A stretch of 64,000 nucleotides of DNA from positions 248,001 to 312,000 of the forward strand of contig CBDIHI010000011.1 of the NCBI GenBank assembly GCA_965279075.1, read 5' to 3'. The notes beneath the pieces were generated by a model. The model was not told where the DNA came from and did no database searches. It saw only the letters and a program-made list of their open reading frames with translations. The first letter of the stretch is position 1. Each line of letters opens with the position of its first letter. This DNA comes from SZAS-79 sp965279075. Its GTDB lineage: Bacteria > Pseudomonadota > Gammaproteobacteria > Burkholderiales > SG8-39. Shown here in pieces: positions 8,724-16,846 of the stretch. The translations under genes and the position numbers were made by a program.

Positions 8724-9444
8724 CGGTTCGATCAACAGCCTCCTGATCGAAGCGCGGGGCCTCAACACCTACTACGGCGCGAGCCACATCCTGCACGGCG
8801 TCGACTTCTCGATCCGGCGCGGCGAGGCGGTCGGCCTGATGGGGCGCAACGGCATGGGCAAGAGCACGCTGCTGAAGACGCTGCTCGGCCTGGTGCGCCC
8901 GCGCTCGGGCAGCGTGAAGGTCAAGGGCGAGGACGTCACCGCCGCCGCCCCGCACCGGATCGCGCAGGCGGGCATCGCCTACGTGCCCGAGGGGCGCGGC
9001 ATCTTCCCGAACCTGTCGGTGAAGGAGAACCTCGTGATGGCGGCGCGGGCCGGCACCGGGGGCCGCCGCGACTGGACCTACGAGCGCGTGCTCGAGACCT
9101 TCCCGCGCGTCGCCGAGCGGATCCATCATGGCGGCGCGGAACTCTCCGGCGGCGAGCAGCAGATGCTGACGATCGGCCGCGCGCTGATGACGAACCCCGA
9201 CCTCCTGATACTGGACGAAGCCACCGAGGGCCTCGCGCCGCTGATCGCGCGCGAGATCATGCGCATCGTCGGGCTGGTGCGCGAATCCGGCATCGCCACC
9301 GTGATAGTCGACAAGAATTTCGCCGCCGTGAACGCGATCACCGACCGCAACGTCATCCTGGTGAAGGGCGAGGTCGTCTACGCCGGGCCGGCGGACGAGT
9401 TGCGCGCGAAGCCCGACGTGCACCTGCGCTACCTGGGCGTGTGA
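8716..9444 (+). CDS. ABC transporter ATPase LivF-like
   Basis: A 242-residue ATP-binding subunit with Walker A GRNGMGKST, signature LSGGEQQM, Walker B LLILDEATEGLAP and the LivF ending VHLRYLGV. The ATG at 8716 overlaps the livG end by 8 bp; the frame is open further upstream but only within livG. It completes the five-gene Liv-type importer. The next ATPase gene overlaps its stop codon. Confidence 0.92.
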   Translation: MSNGSINSLLIEARGLNTYYGASHILHGVDFSIRRGEAVGLMGRNGMGKSTLLKTLLGLVRPRSGSVKVKGEDVTAAAPHRIAQAGIAYVPEGRGIFPNLSVKENLVMAARAGTGGRRDWTYERVLETFPRVAERIHHGGAELSGGEQQMLTIGRALMTNPDLLILDEATEGLAPLIAREIMRIVGLVRESGIATVIVDKNFAAVNAITDRNVILVKGEVVYAGPADELRAKPDVHLRYLGV

Positions 9445-10103
9445 TGCTGGAGCTGTCCGGCGTCGGAAAGTCCTTCGGCGCGCGGACCCTGTTCTCGGGT
9501 GTGGGCTTGTCGATGGCTGCGGGGGACTACGTCGCGATCCTCGGCGATTCGGGTGCCGGCAAGTCGACACTCCTCAACGTGATCGCGGGCCTCGAGCCCG
9601 CGGACAGGGGCAGCATCCGCTTCGAAGGCCGCGAGCTGACTGAGCTTGGCGACGACGAGCTGACGCTGCTCAGGCGCGACCACTTCGGGTTCGTGTTCCA
9701 GGCTTTCCATGTGCTGCCGCACCTCGGTGTCGCGCAGAACGTGGCGCTGCCGCTCGCGCTCCGGCACGTGGCGCGCGCCGAGGCGCTGTCGCGTGCAGGC
9801 GGGGCCGTGGCGGCGGTCGGGCTCGCGGGCCGCGAGGACAGCTTCCCGCGCGAGCTCTCGGGCGGCGAATTGCAGCGCGTGGCGATTGCCCGCGCCCTGG
9901 TGGGCAACCCGAAGCTGGTGCTCGCGGACGAGCCCACCGGCAACCTCGACCCTGACAACGCCGCACAGGTGCTCGAGCTCTTTCGCGTGCAGGTGAAGGA
10001 GAAGGGCGCGGCCGCGATCCTCGTCACGCATTCGCAGGCCGCGGCCGCCACGGCCGACCGGCGCTACCGGCTGACCGGCGCGGGCCTCGTCGCGTTGCCC
10101 TGA
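9441..10103 (+). CDS. LolD/MacB-type ABC ATPase without a partner permease
   Basis: A 220-residue ATPase of the LolD/FtsE/MacB group: Walker A GDSGAGKST, Q-loop FVFQAFHVLPHL, signature LSGGELQR and the diagnostic Walker B extension LADEPTGNLD. Such ATPases normally pair with FtsX/LolC-type permeases that move lipoproteins or act on cell-wall enzymes. None is nearby; the only permeases are Liv-type. It starts GTG-ATG overlapping the livF stop, so it is co-translated with the importer. It may serve a permease elsewhere in the genome. Confidence 0.85.
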   Translation: MMLELSGVGKSFGARTLFSGVGLSMAAGDYVAILGDSGAGKSTLLNVIAGLEPADRGSIRFEGRELTELGDDELTLLRRDHFGFVFQAFHVLPHLGVAQNVALPLALRHVARAEALSRAGGAVAAVGLAGREDSFPRELSGGELQRVAIARALVGNPKLVLADEPTGNLDPDNAAQVLELFRVQVKEKGAAAILVTHSQAAAATADRRYRLTGAGLVALP

Positions 10104-10136
10104 GCCCGGCTCGGCGTTACGGGCCGCCAGGCCGCG

Positions 10137-10574
10137 TCAGGGCAATTTTTTCACGCCAAGTGCCTCCAGCAGCGCCCTGATCCTCGGCTCGGGCTTCCAG
10201 TATGCCGGGCCCTTGAGGAACTTGCCGTTCGCATCGTAGATCGGCTTGCCGTCGGCGCCGAGCTTGCTCTCGTTGCTGTCCATGATGATGTCGAGCACAT
10301 CCTCCAGCGGCAGCCCGTACTTCAGCGCCTCAGAGCGGCAGTAGACGATGATGTCGCCGAGCACGTCTGCGATCGCCACGGCGACTTCGGCCGGGTCGGC
10401 GCCGCCCTTTGCCAGTTGCACGATCTCGTCGATCTCGTGCACTTCGTCCATGAGCGTAGCCTTGAACTTCACGAGCCGGTCCGGCGTTTCGGCCGGCAGG
10501 GTCGGCGTTTGGTTTGCGGGCAGCTTGTACATCGCGTTCATCGCGGCGATGCGTGCGGCGAAGGTCTTGGTCAT
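10137..10574 (-). CDS. MazG/HisE-like all-alpha NTP pyrophosphohydrolase
   Basis: A 145-residue protein. Residues about 35-100 show the all-alpha NTP-pyrophosphatase pattern: an acidic helix (DEVHEIDEI) and a second acidic helix (ADVLGDIIVYCRSEA) that would coordinate Mg2+. The C-terminal part (SNESKLGADGKPIYDANGKFLKGP) resembles the tail of phosphoribosyl-ATP pyrophosphatase-like proteins of phage and bacteria. The expected reaction is hydrolysis of a nucleoside triphosphate or phosphoribosyl-ATP analogue to the monophosphate. It lies 27 nt downstream of the crotonase gene, is probably co-transcribed with it, and converges on the ABC operon. The substrate is unknown. Confidence 0.7.
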   Translation of the reverse strand: MTKTFAARIAAMNAMYKLPANQTPTLPAETPDRLVKFKATLMDEVHEIDEIVQLAKGGADPAEVAVAIADVLGDIIVYCRSEALKYGLPLEDVLDIIMDSNESKLGADGKPIYDANGKFLKGPAYWKPEPRIRALLEALGVKKLP

Positions 10575-10601
10575 CGTCGTCGTCCCCTTGTGGTTGTCCC
10601 T

Positions 10602-11414
10602 TCAGCGGCCCTTGAAGGCAGGCGCGCGCTTTTCCATGAACGCGGTGCGTCCCTCTCGGTAGTCCTCGCTGTCGAAGCACTGCTTGTACATCGCCTCCAT
10701 GCGCGCGCGGTCCCACGCCGCCGGGTCGCCCGCGAGCATGTCGATCGCCTCACGTGAGTGGCGGATCGTGAGCGGCGCGTTGTGCGCGATCGAGTGCGCG
10801 AGTGCGGTGACCTCTTCCTCGAGGTCCGCAGCCTCGACGATCCGGTTGATGAGCCCGGCGGCGAGCGCCTCGGCGGCGGTGAATTGCCGCGCGGTGAACA
10901 TGATCTCCTTCGCGACCGACGGCCCGACCAGCGCGACCAGCCGGTGCAGGCCGTCCAGCGCATAGGCGACGCCGAGCTTTGCCGCCGGCACCCCGAACCT
11001 GCTCTCGGGCGTGGCGATGCGCATGTCGGCGAGCAGGGCCGTGGCCGCCCCGCCGCCGATGCAGTACCCCTGGATCATCGCGAGGATGGGCTTGCGCATG
11101 GCAAGCAGCGCCGTGCGGGCGCCCTGCGAGACGGCCTTGTAGGATTCCTCGGCTTCGGCGCTGGCGCGGGCGGAGGCGAACTCGCCGATATCGGCGCCCG
11201 AGGCGAAGGCCTTGCCGCCGGCGCCGCCGAGTACGACCACGCGCACCGAATCGTCCGCAGCGAACAGGCCGGCCGCGGTGGCGACACCGGCCCACATCTC
11301 GAGCGAAATGGCGTTCCGCTTTTCCGGCTGGTTGAAGGTGATCCACCCTATCCCGTCCCCGCTTCTCGCGAGGATCTTCGGGGTGGGCAGGCTGATGGTG
11401 TTCGCGGTGGTCAT
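10602..11414 (-). CDS. Enoyl-CoA hydratase/isomerase (crotonase family)
   Basis: A 270-residue crotonase-fold protein. The oxyanion-hole segments are visible as GGKAFASGADIGEF and IQGYCIGGGAATALLADMRIA. The C-terminal ESEDYREG-like region reads CFDSEDYREGRTAFMEKRAPAFKG, typical of enoyl-CoA hydratases. It would hydrate or isomerise an enoyl-CoA thioester in fatty- or aromatic-acid breakdown. It is divergent from the FAH-family gene at 11532, with 117 bp between them holding both promoters. The precise substrate cannot be told. Confidence 0.88.
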   Translation of the reverse strand: MTTANTISLPTPKILARSGDGIGWITFNQPEKRNAISLEMWAGVATAAGLFAADDSVRVVVLGGAGGKAFASGADIGEFASARASAEAEESYKAVSQGARTALLAMRKPILAMIQGYCIGGGAATALLADMRIATPESRFGVPAAKLGVAYALDGLHRLVALVGPSVAKEIMFTARQFTAAEALAAGLINRIVEAADLEEEVTALAHSIAHNAPLTIRHSREAIDMLAGDPAAWDRARMEAMYKQCFDSEDYREGRTAFMEKRAPAFKGR

Positions 11415-11531
11415 TGCGGTCTCCTCGGAAGGGCGATTCTATGCCGAACAAATGAAACTCCGCGGTCCGCGCCGAATCTTCGCGGGTATCATCGAAGCAC
11501 CGTTCCCCGCAGGAAGAGCACCCGGATCCCC

Positions 11532-12437
11532 ATGAGACTCGCAACGTTTGCGCTGAAGACCAACCCCCATTACCCGCGCCTTGGCGTGCTGTCCGGCACG
11601 AAGATGCTCGACCTCGCGCAGTGCGCGCTGCAGCCGCAGACCATGAAGGAACTGCTCGCGCTCGGGCCCGCGGGCCTCGACGAAGTGCGCCGCCACCTGG
11701 ACAAGCCCAGGGCCGGGGCGCTGCGCGACATGGCGGAGATCAACTTCCTGCCGCCCATCCCCGACTCGGACAAGTTCCTCTGCGTGGGCAAGAACTACCG
11801 GGCGCACCTCGAGGAACTCAAGCGCACCGACCTCATCAAGGAGATGCCCGGCGAGCCGACCGGGTTCGTGAAGCTCAATTCCTGCCTTGCGGGCCATGAG
11901 GCCGAGGTGGAAAGGCCTGCGACCGTGACGCACCTTGACTACGAGCCCGAGCTGGTGTTCGTGATCGGCAAGCACGTGTTCGGCGGCACGAAGAAGGACG
12001 CCTTCGACTGCGTGGCCGGCATCACGATCCTGAACGACCTCACCTGCCGCGACACGCAGAAGCGCGAGGTCGCCTCGGGTTCGCGCTTCTGGACCGCGAA
12101 GAACGCGCCCGGCTTCGGGCCGCTGGGGCCGTACATCATCACGATGGACGAGGTGCCCGACCCGTACGACATCTGGGTCACCTGCAGCGTGAACGGCGAG
12201 CAGCGAATGCGCGTGAACACCAGCGACCAGATCTGGAAGCTGCCGGACATCATCGAGCATTTCTCGCGACTGCTGCCGCTGGAGCCCGGCGACATGTTCT
12301 CCACCGGCGCGCCGGGCGGCGTGGCGGTGGGCAAGCCCAACGCCGAAGCGCTGTTCCTCAATCCCGGCGACGTGGTCGAGTGCGCATTCGAAAAGCCGGA
12401 CATGGTGCTGCGCACCCGCATCGTCGCACCCAAGTAA
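11532..12437 (+). CDS. Fumarylacetoacetate-hydrolase-family protein
   Basis: A 301-residue member of the FAH superfamily (oxaloacetate decarboxylases, 2-hydroxyhepta-diene-dioate isomerases, acylpyruvases). The fold markers are KFLCVGKNYRAHLEE and the acidic metal site YEPELVFVIGKH, followed by FSTGAPGGVAVGK. These enzymes cleave or isomerise beta-diketo or hydroxymuconic acids late in meta-cleavage pathways. It starts at an ATG with AGGAAG about 14 nt upstream, and is followed after 10 nt by a RidA gene. The RidA partner suggests chemistry passing through an aminomuconate or enamine intermediate (inference). Confidence 0.85.
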   Translation: MRLATFALKTNPHYPRLGVLSGTKMLDLAQCALQPQTMKELLALGPAGLDEVRRHLDKPRAGALRDMAEINFLPPIPDSDKFLCVGKNYRAHLEELKRTDLIKEMPGEPTGFVKLNSCLAGHEAEVERPATVTHLDYEPELVFVIGKHVFGGTKKDAFDCVAGITILNDLTCRDTQKREVASGSRFWTAKNAPGFGPLGPYIITMDEVPDPYDIWVTCSVNGEQRMRVNTSDQIWKLPDIIEHFSRLLPLEPGDMFSTGAPGGVAVGKPNAEALFLNPGDVVECAFEKPDMVLRTRIVAPK

Positions 12438-12447
12438 AGGAGATTCC

Positions 12448-12846
12448 ATGAGCACGATCACCCGCGGCGACCCGCCGGGCCTGAAGAACGTCCGCCGGAC
12501 GGTCTATCACCACTACATCCGGGTCGACAATCCCAAGTCGCTGATCTTCCTGTCGGGCCAGCTGGCGCGCGACGCCGACGGCAGGCTCGTCGGCGCGGGC
12601 GACATGGCCGAGCAGACGCGGCAGTGCATCCGCAACATGCGCACCGTGCTCGAAGCGGCCGGCGGCACGCTCGACGACATCGTGTCCATCGTCGTGTACA
12701 CGACCGACATGCGCGCGTTCAAGGAGATCGTCGCGGCGCGCGAGGAGTTCTTCGTCGCGAAGCTCCCCACCAGCACGATCGTCGAGGTCAACCACCTCGC
12801 CGATCCCGGACTCATGATCGAATTCCAGGCGACGGCGGCACTATGA
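12448..12846 (+). CDS. RidA/YjgF-family deaminase
   Basis: A 132-residue Rid-family protein with the segments LIFLSGQLARDADGRLVG and LEAAGGTLDDIVSIVVYTTDM. This family hydrolyses reactive enamines/imines; catabolic members include 2-aminomuconate deaminase, often encoded beside FAH-family enzymes. The usual RidA arginine of the SRSG-type C-terminal motif is not evident near LPTSTIVEVNHLADPG, so I place it in a catabolic Rid subgroup rather than housekeeping RidA. AAAGGAG precedes the ATG, and its TGA overlaps the Bug start by 4 bp. Confidence 0.85.
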   Translation: MSTITRGDPPGLKNVRRTVYHHYIRVDNPKSLIFLSGQLARDADGRLVGAGDMAEQTRQCIRNMRTVLEAAGGTLDDIVSIVVYTTDMRAFKEIVAAREEFFVAKLPTSTIVEVNHLADPGLMIEFQATAAL

Positions 12847-13796
12847 AAAATATCCTCCACGCGGCGCTCGCGGCCCTGGTGCATTTGTCCGTGATGCCCG
12901 GCCTCGCGCAGGCACAGGCCTACCCGGCCAAGCCCATCCGGATCATCGTCGCCTACCCGCCGGGCGGTGGAACCGACGTGCTCACGCGCCTCGCGGGCAA
13001 GTACCTCAACGATTCGATGAAGCAGTCGGTGGTGATCGAGAACCGCGCCGGCGCCAATGGTGGCATCGGCCTCGACCTCGTGGCCAAGTCCCCCGCGGAC
13101 GGCTACACGCTGCTGGCCATCGCCGCGGGGCCGCTCAACGAGGACAACCTGAAGCTGTTCTCGGCGGTGTCGCTGTTCGCAGCGCCCGCCTACACGCTGG
13201 TGGTCAATCCAACGGTCAAGGCGACCACGGTGAAGGAGCTCATAGCGCTCGCCAAGGCCCAGCCCGGCAAGCTCGCCTATGGCTCGACCGGCGGTGGCGC
13301 GGCTTCGCACCTCGCGGCGGAACTCTTCAAGGCCATGGCCGGCATCGACCTGCTGCACGTGCCGTACAAAGGCGTCGGCAACGCGGTAACGGACCTCCTC
13401 GGCGGGCAGGTGCAGGTGATGGTCGCGCCAACGCAGTCGGTCACCGGCCACGTGAAGTCCGGGAAGCTGCGGGCACTGGCCGTCACCGGTTCGAAGCGCA
13501 CGCCTTCGCTGCCCGAGTTGCCGACTTTGTCCGAAGCGGGCGTGACCGGCTACGAGGCGGTGGGCTGGTTCGGGCTGATGGCGCCCGCGGGCACGCCGAA
13601 GGAAACCGTTACGACACTCAACCGCGAGGTCAACCGCATCCTGCAGGTGCCCGACGTGAAGGCGCGGCTGCTGGAGCTGGGCGCCGAGCCCGGGGCGATG
13701 ACGCCGGAGCAGTTCCTCGAGTTCATCCGCAGCGACAATGCGAAGTGGGAGAAGCTCATCAAGGAGAGGGGCATCGTCGTGGAAAAGTCGCAATGA
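12843..13796 (+). CDS. Bug/TctC-family binding protein with a shortened lid loop
   Basis: A 317-residue secreted binding protein: signal peptide to about AQAQAYP, then VAYPPGGGTD, IENRAGANG, KSPADGYTLL and HVPYKG. Compared with the Bug protein at 20857, the stretch between DGYTLL and VNP is about 10 residues shorter (29 against 39). It lacks the usual segment holding the NLPYD motif near the ligand cleft. This could change ligand size or affinity. The ATG overlaps the RidA stop, tying it to the FAH/RidA pathway. Confidence 0.88.
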   Translation: MKNILHAALAALVHLSVMPGLAQAQAYPAKPIRIIVAYPPGGGTDVLTRLAGKYLNDSMKQSVVIENRAGANGGIGLDLVAKSPADGYTLLAIAAGPLNEDNLKLFSAVSLFAAPAYTLVVNPTVKATTVKELIALAKAQPGKLAYGSTGGGAASHLAAELFKAMAGIDLLHVPYKGVGNAVTDLLGGQVQVMVAPTQSVTGHVKSGKLRALAVTGSKRTPSLPELPTLSEAGVTGYEAVGWFGLMAPAGTPKETVTTLNREVNRILQVPDVKARLLELGAEPGAMTPEQFLEFIRSDNAKWEKLIKERGIVVEKSQ

Positions 13797-13833
13797 AGCT
13801 GAAAGACTTCGCTGCTTCCACGGCAGGGCCTGC

Positions 13834-14355
13834 ATGATCTTCCTGCGCGTCGTGTCCCTGGCCGGGATCATCGCGTCCCTGGTTGCGATCGGGGTCTTCG
13901 TTCGCGACAAGGATACGCAGCGCGCAAGCCTTTTCGTATTCGCGGCCGTCGCCTGTGGAATCCTGCTCGCGTGGAGCTGGCGGGACGCCTATCTCGCCCC
14001 GTTCGAATGGGCGCGGCGATTCGTCCAGGGCGTGGAAGGCGACCACCTGCACGAGTGGTACGCATTCAAGGGGCTGCGGGTGCGGGTGTTTCGCGACCCG
14101 GACGGGCATCCGTGGATGGCGCTGGAGGACATCGTGCCCATCCTCGAGGTCGACGCTGCCGAGGCCGGCCTGCGTCGCTATGGCCCGGAAGAACTGGGGA
14201 CACCGGCTGAGGCGCCGGGCGCCTGCCTATCCGCGAGCGGGTTGCGACGGCTGGTCAGGCACAGCCGGCACCGTGATGCAGGTGCCCTCGGGCATTGGCT
14301 GGACCGGGAAGTCCTGCGGTCGCACGGCGACCTCCCGGGCCGCGAAACGGCCTAG
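13834..14355 (+). CDS. Membrane-anchored protein with a Bro-N-like domain
   Basis: A 173-residue protein. Residues 1-25 and about 29-48 are hydrophobic and probably form two membrane helices. The soluble part (about 70-165) resembles the N-terminal domain of baculovirus/phage BRO antirepressors: GLRVRVFRDPDGHPWMALED, then LSASGLRRLVRHSR and the closing GHWLDREVLRS. In phages this domain binds DNA. Here it is joined to a membrane anchor and stands alone between a Bug gene and an amidohydrolase gene with no other phage gene nearby. The start is an ATG 37 nt after the Bug stop, chosen because the hydrophobic segment begins there. Function unknown. Confidence 0.6.
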   Translation: MIFLRVVSLAGIIASLVAIGVFVRDKDTQRASLFVFAAVACGILLAWSWRDAYLAPFEWARRFVQGVEGDHLHEWYAFKGLRVRVFRDPDGHPWMALEDIVPILEVDAAEAGLRRYGPEELGTPAEAPGACLSASGLRRLVRHSRHRDAGALGHWLDREVLRSHGDLPGRETA

Positions 14356-14412
14356 TGCCTGGGCACCGGGAACCGATACGATAGCGACACACTCCTGACG
14401 GAATCACCACGA

Positions 14413-15624
14413 ATGAAGACCCTCCTCACCAACGCCACGCTGGTGGACTGCGTCAATCCGGCGCCGGTCGCCAATGCGTCCGTAGTCATCGAGAACGGGC
14501 GCATAACGGAGATCATCGCGGGCGGCAAGGCGCCGGCGTCCGCGGGCGCGGAAGTCGTCGACCTCAAGGGCGCGTACCTGATGCCCGGCCTGTGGGACGT
14601 GCACATCCACCCGGACTACTTCCCCACGGTAAACGACATGCCGCTGGTGGACCAGGTGACCCTCTTCGGCCACAAGATGACCCAGGCGCTGGTGGAGTCC
14701 GGCATCGTCGGCATGCGCTCGGCCGGCGCGCACCACTACATGGATGTGGCCTGGAAGCGCGCCTACGACTCGGGCCAGCACCTCGGCCCGCGGCTCTTTG
14801 CGGCCGGCCATTTCCTCACGACCACGGGCGGGCATTTCCTGACCTCGGGCCACGCCATCGAGGTCGACGGCCCCTACGGATTCGTCAAGGCGATCCGGGA
14901 GCAGATCAAGAACGGCGTCGACCACATCAAGCTGAACCTGTCGGGCGGCATCATGGGACCGGCCTGGGACCTGCACAAGCACTCGTTCCTGCTCGATGAC
15001 GAGCTCAAGGCCGCGTTCGACATCTGCAGGAAGCGCGAATTCAAGGTGATGGCGCACGCGACCAACCCGGAGTCCGTCAAGGCCGCGATCCGCCTCGGCG
15101 CGCACACTATCGAGCACGGCTACATCCTCGACGACGAGTGCATCGAGCTGTTCCTCAAGCACGACACCTGGTACGTGCCCACGCTCGCCATCAGCCACCT
15201 GACGCCGAAGCAGTCGACCAACGAGTGGGAAAGTTCCTGGTCGAAGCAGCGCAATCTCGCGTTTTCGCTCTGCTGCCGCGCCGAAGCCGCGTGCGACGAG
15301 CATTCGAGCGGCTTCAAGAAGGCGCTCAAGGCCGGCGTGAAGATGGCGGTGGGCTCCGACATCCGGCCGCTGAAGGACGCGGCGCTGCTCGAGATGGGCC
15401 TGTGGGCCCGCAACGGCGCGACGCCCTGGCAGATCCTGCTTGCCGCGACGAGGAACGCCGCGGCCGTGTGCGGCGTGGGCGCGGACCTCGGCACGATCGA
15501 GGCCGGCAAGATCGCCGACCTGATCGTGGTCGGGAAGAACCCGCTCGAGGACATCAACAACGTGCGGCACCTGCAGCTGGTCCTGAAGGACGGCCGCGTC
15601 GTCTCGGACAAGCGCCGCAGGTAA
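14413..15624 (+). CDS. Amidohydrolase-family metal-dependent hydrolase
   Basis: A 403-residue TIM-barrel amidohydrolase of the imidazolonepropionase/Xaa-Pro-dipeptidase-like group. Metal and catalytic positions are visible: HxH in WDVHIHPDYF, a Lys in DHIKLNLSGG, His in KVMAHATN and TIEHGYI, and Asp in AVGSDIRP. The N- and C-terminal beta-sandwich (TNATLVDCV, GKIADLIVVGKNPLEDI) is complete. It hydrolyses a C-N bond in a cyclic or linear amide; the substrate is unknown. The stop overlaps the next ATG by one base (TAATG), so it is coupled with the FAD enzyme. Confidence 0.88.
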   Translation: MKTLLTNATLVDCVNPAPVANASVVIENGRITEIIAGGKAPASAGAEVVDLKGAYLMPGLWDVHIHPDYFPTVNDMPLVDQVTLFGHKMTQALVESGIVGMRSAGAHHYMDVAWKRAYDSGQHLGPRLFAAGHFLTTTGGHFLTSGHAIEVDGPYGFVKAIREQIKNGVDHIKLNLSGGIMGPAWDLHKHSFLLDDELKAAFDICRKREFKVMAHATNPESVKAAIRLGAHTIEHGYILDDECIELFLKHDTWYVPTLAISHLTPKQSTNEWESSWSKQRNLAFSLCCRAEAACDEHSSGFKKALKAGVKMAVGSDIRPLKDAALLEMGLWARNGATPWQILLAATRNAAAVCGVGADLGTIEAGKIADLIVVGKNPLEDINNVRHLQLVLKDGRVVSDKRRR

Positions 15625-16829
15625 TGGCCGGCGCGCGGAAAACCGTCGCGGTCGTCGGCGCCGGCATGATAGGCGCGACGATCGCGCTTGCGCTTGCCAA
15701 GCGCGGCGCCGCCGTCACGCTGCTCGACCGGGACGAGCCGGGCCGCGGCTGCAGCTACGGCAACTCCGGAGCGATCAGCCCCGGTTCGGTCGCGCCCGTG
15801 GCGATGCCCGGCGTGGTCGCCTCGGTACCCTCGATGCTGATGGACCCGGACAGCCCCCTGTTCCTGCCGCTCGGTTACCTGCCGCGGGCGCTGCCGTGGC
15901 TGCTGCGGTTCGTCGCTTCGGCCACGCCCGCAAGGGTGGAGGATTCGGCGAAGAAACTCGCCGCGCTGCATTCGGGCGCGGTCGAGGCGCACGTGGCGTT
16001 GTCCGCGGAGGTGGGCGTGCCCGAGCTGATCCTGCGCGCGGGCCACCTGCACCTCTACCCGGACGAGCAGGCGCTGGCCAAGGACGCGGGCGGCTGGCGG
16101 ATGCGCGAGGCTTACGGCTACAAGGTCGAGCGCCTCGACCGGGACGGGATCCTGGCCCTCGAACCGCGGGTCGGCGCACGCTACCGGATCGGCCTGTATC
16201 TCGCGGACCACGCGACGATCCTGAACCCGCTGCGATACGTGCAGGCGATCGTGCGCGCGTTCGTCGCGCACGGCGGCAGGCTCGAGCGCGGCGATGTCTC
16301 GTCGATCGACCGGCAGGGCGACGGCCGCTGGCTGGTGAATACGGGCGGCGCGTCGACCGCTTTCGACGACGTGGTCGTCGCGGCGGGCGCCTGGGCGCGG
16401 CGCCTGCTCGACCCGGTCGGCGTGCGCGTGCCGCTGGAGAGCCAGCGCGGCTACCACGTGCAGTTCGCGGGCGGGTCCGGCACGGTCTCGCGCACCGTGA
16501 TCCTCGCCGACATGAAGGTCTTCGCGACGCCGATGGAGGAGGGCCTGCGCGTCGGTGGCACCGTGGAGATCGGCGGGCTGGAACGCGCCCCCGACCCGCG
16601 CCGCGCCGCAATCCTCGAGCGCCTCGCGCGTGACGCCTTCACCGGGCTGGACGGCCTGCAAACCACGACCTGGATGGGGCACCGCCCCTGCATGCCGGAC
16701 TCCGTGCCGGTGGTCGGCCCCGCGCAGGGGAGGCCCGGCCTGTGGCTCGCGGTGGGACACGGCCACCTGGGCATGACCGATTCGGCCAATACCGCCAAAC
16801 GCATCGCGGACGCGATGCTGCCCGCCTGA
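15624..16829 (+). CDS. FAD-dependent amino-acid dehydrogenase-like oxidoreductase (DAO family)
   Basis: A 401-residue DAO-fold flavoprotein, FAD motif VVGAGMIGATIALALAKRG near the N-terminus and GHGHLGMTDSANTAKRIAD at the C-terminus. It resembles the enzyme encoded at 311-1555, and both share the MGHRPCMPDS/MGHRPCLPDS segment, so they are paralogues. It probably oxidises an amino or imino acid released by the amidohydrolase encoded just before it. The start at 15624 overlaps the amidohydrolase stop. A Bug gene follows after 17 nt. Confidence 0.85.
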   Translation: MAGARKTVAVVGAGMIGATIALALAKRGAAVTLLDRDEPGRGCSYGNSGAISPGSVAPVAMPGVVASVPSMLMDPDSPLFLPLGYLPRALPWLLRFVASATPARVEDSAKKLAALHSGAVEAHVALSAEVGVPELILRAGHLHLYPDEQALAKDAGGWRMREAYGYKVERLDRDGILALEPRVGARYRIGLYLADHATILNPLRYVQAIVRAFVAHGGRLERGDVSSIDRQGDGRWLVNTGGASTAFDDVVVAAGAWARRLLDPVGVRVPLESQRGYHVQFAGGSGTVSRTVILADMKVFATPMEEGLRVGGTVEIGGLERAPDPRRAAILERLARDAFTGLDGLQTTTWMGHRPCMPDSVPVVGPAQGRPGLWLAVGHGHLGMTDSANTAKRIADAMLPA

Positions 16830-16846
16830 ACACACAAGGAGCTGCC

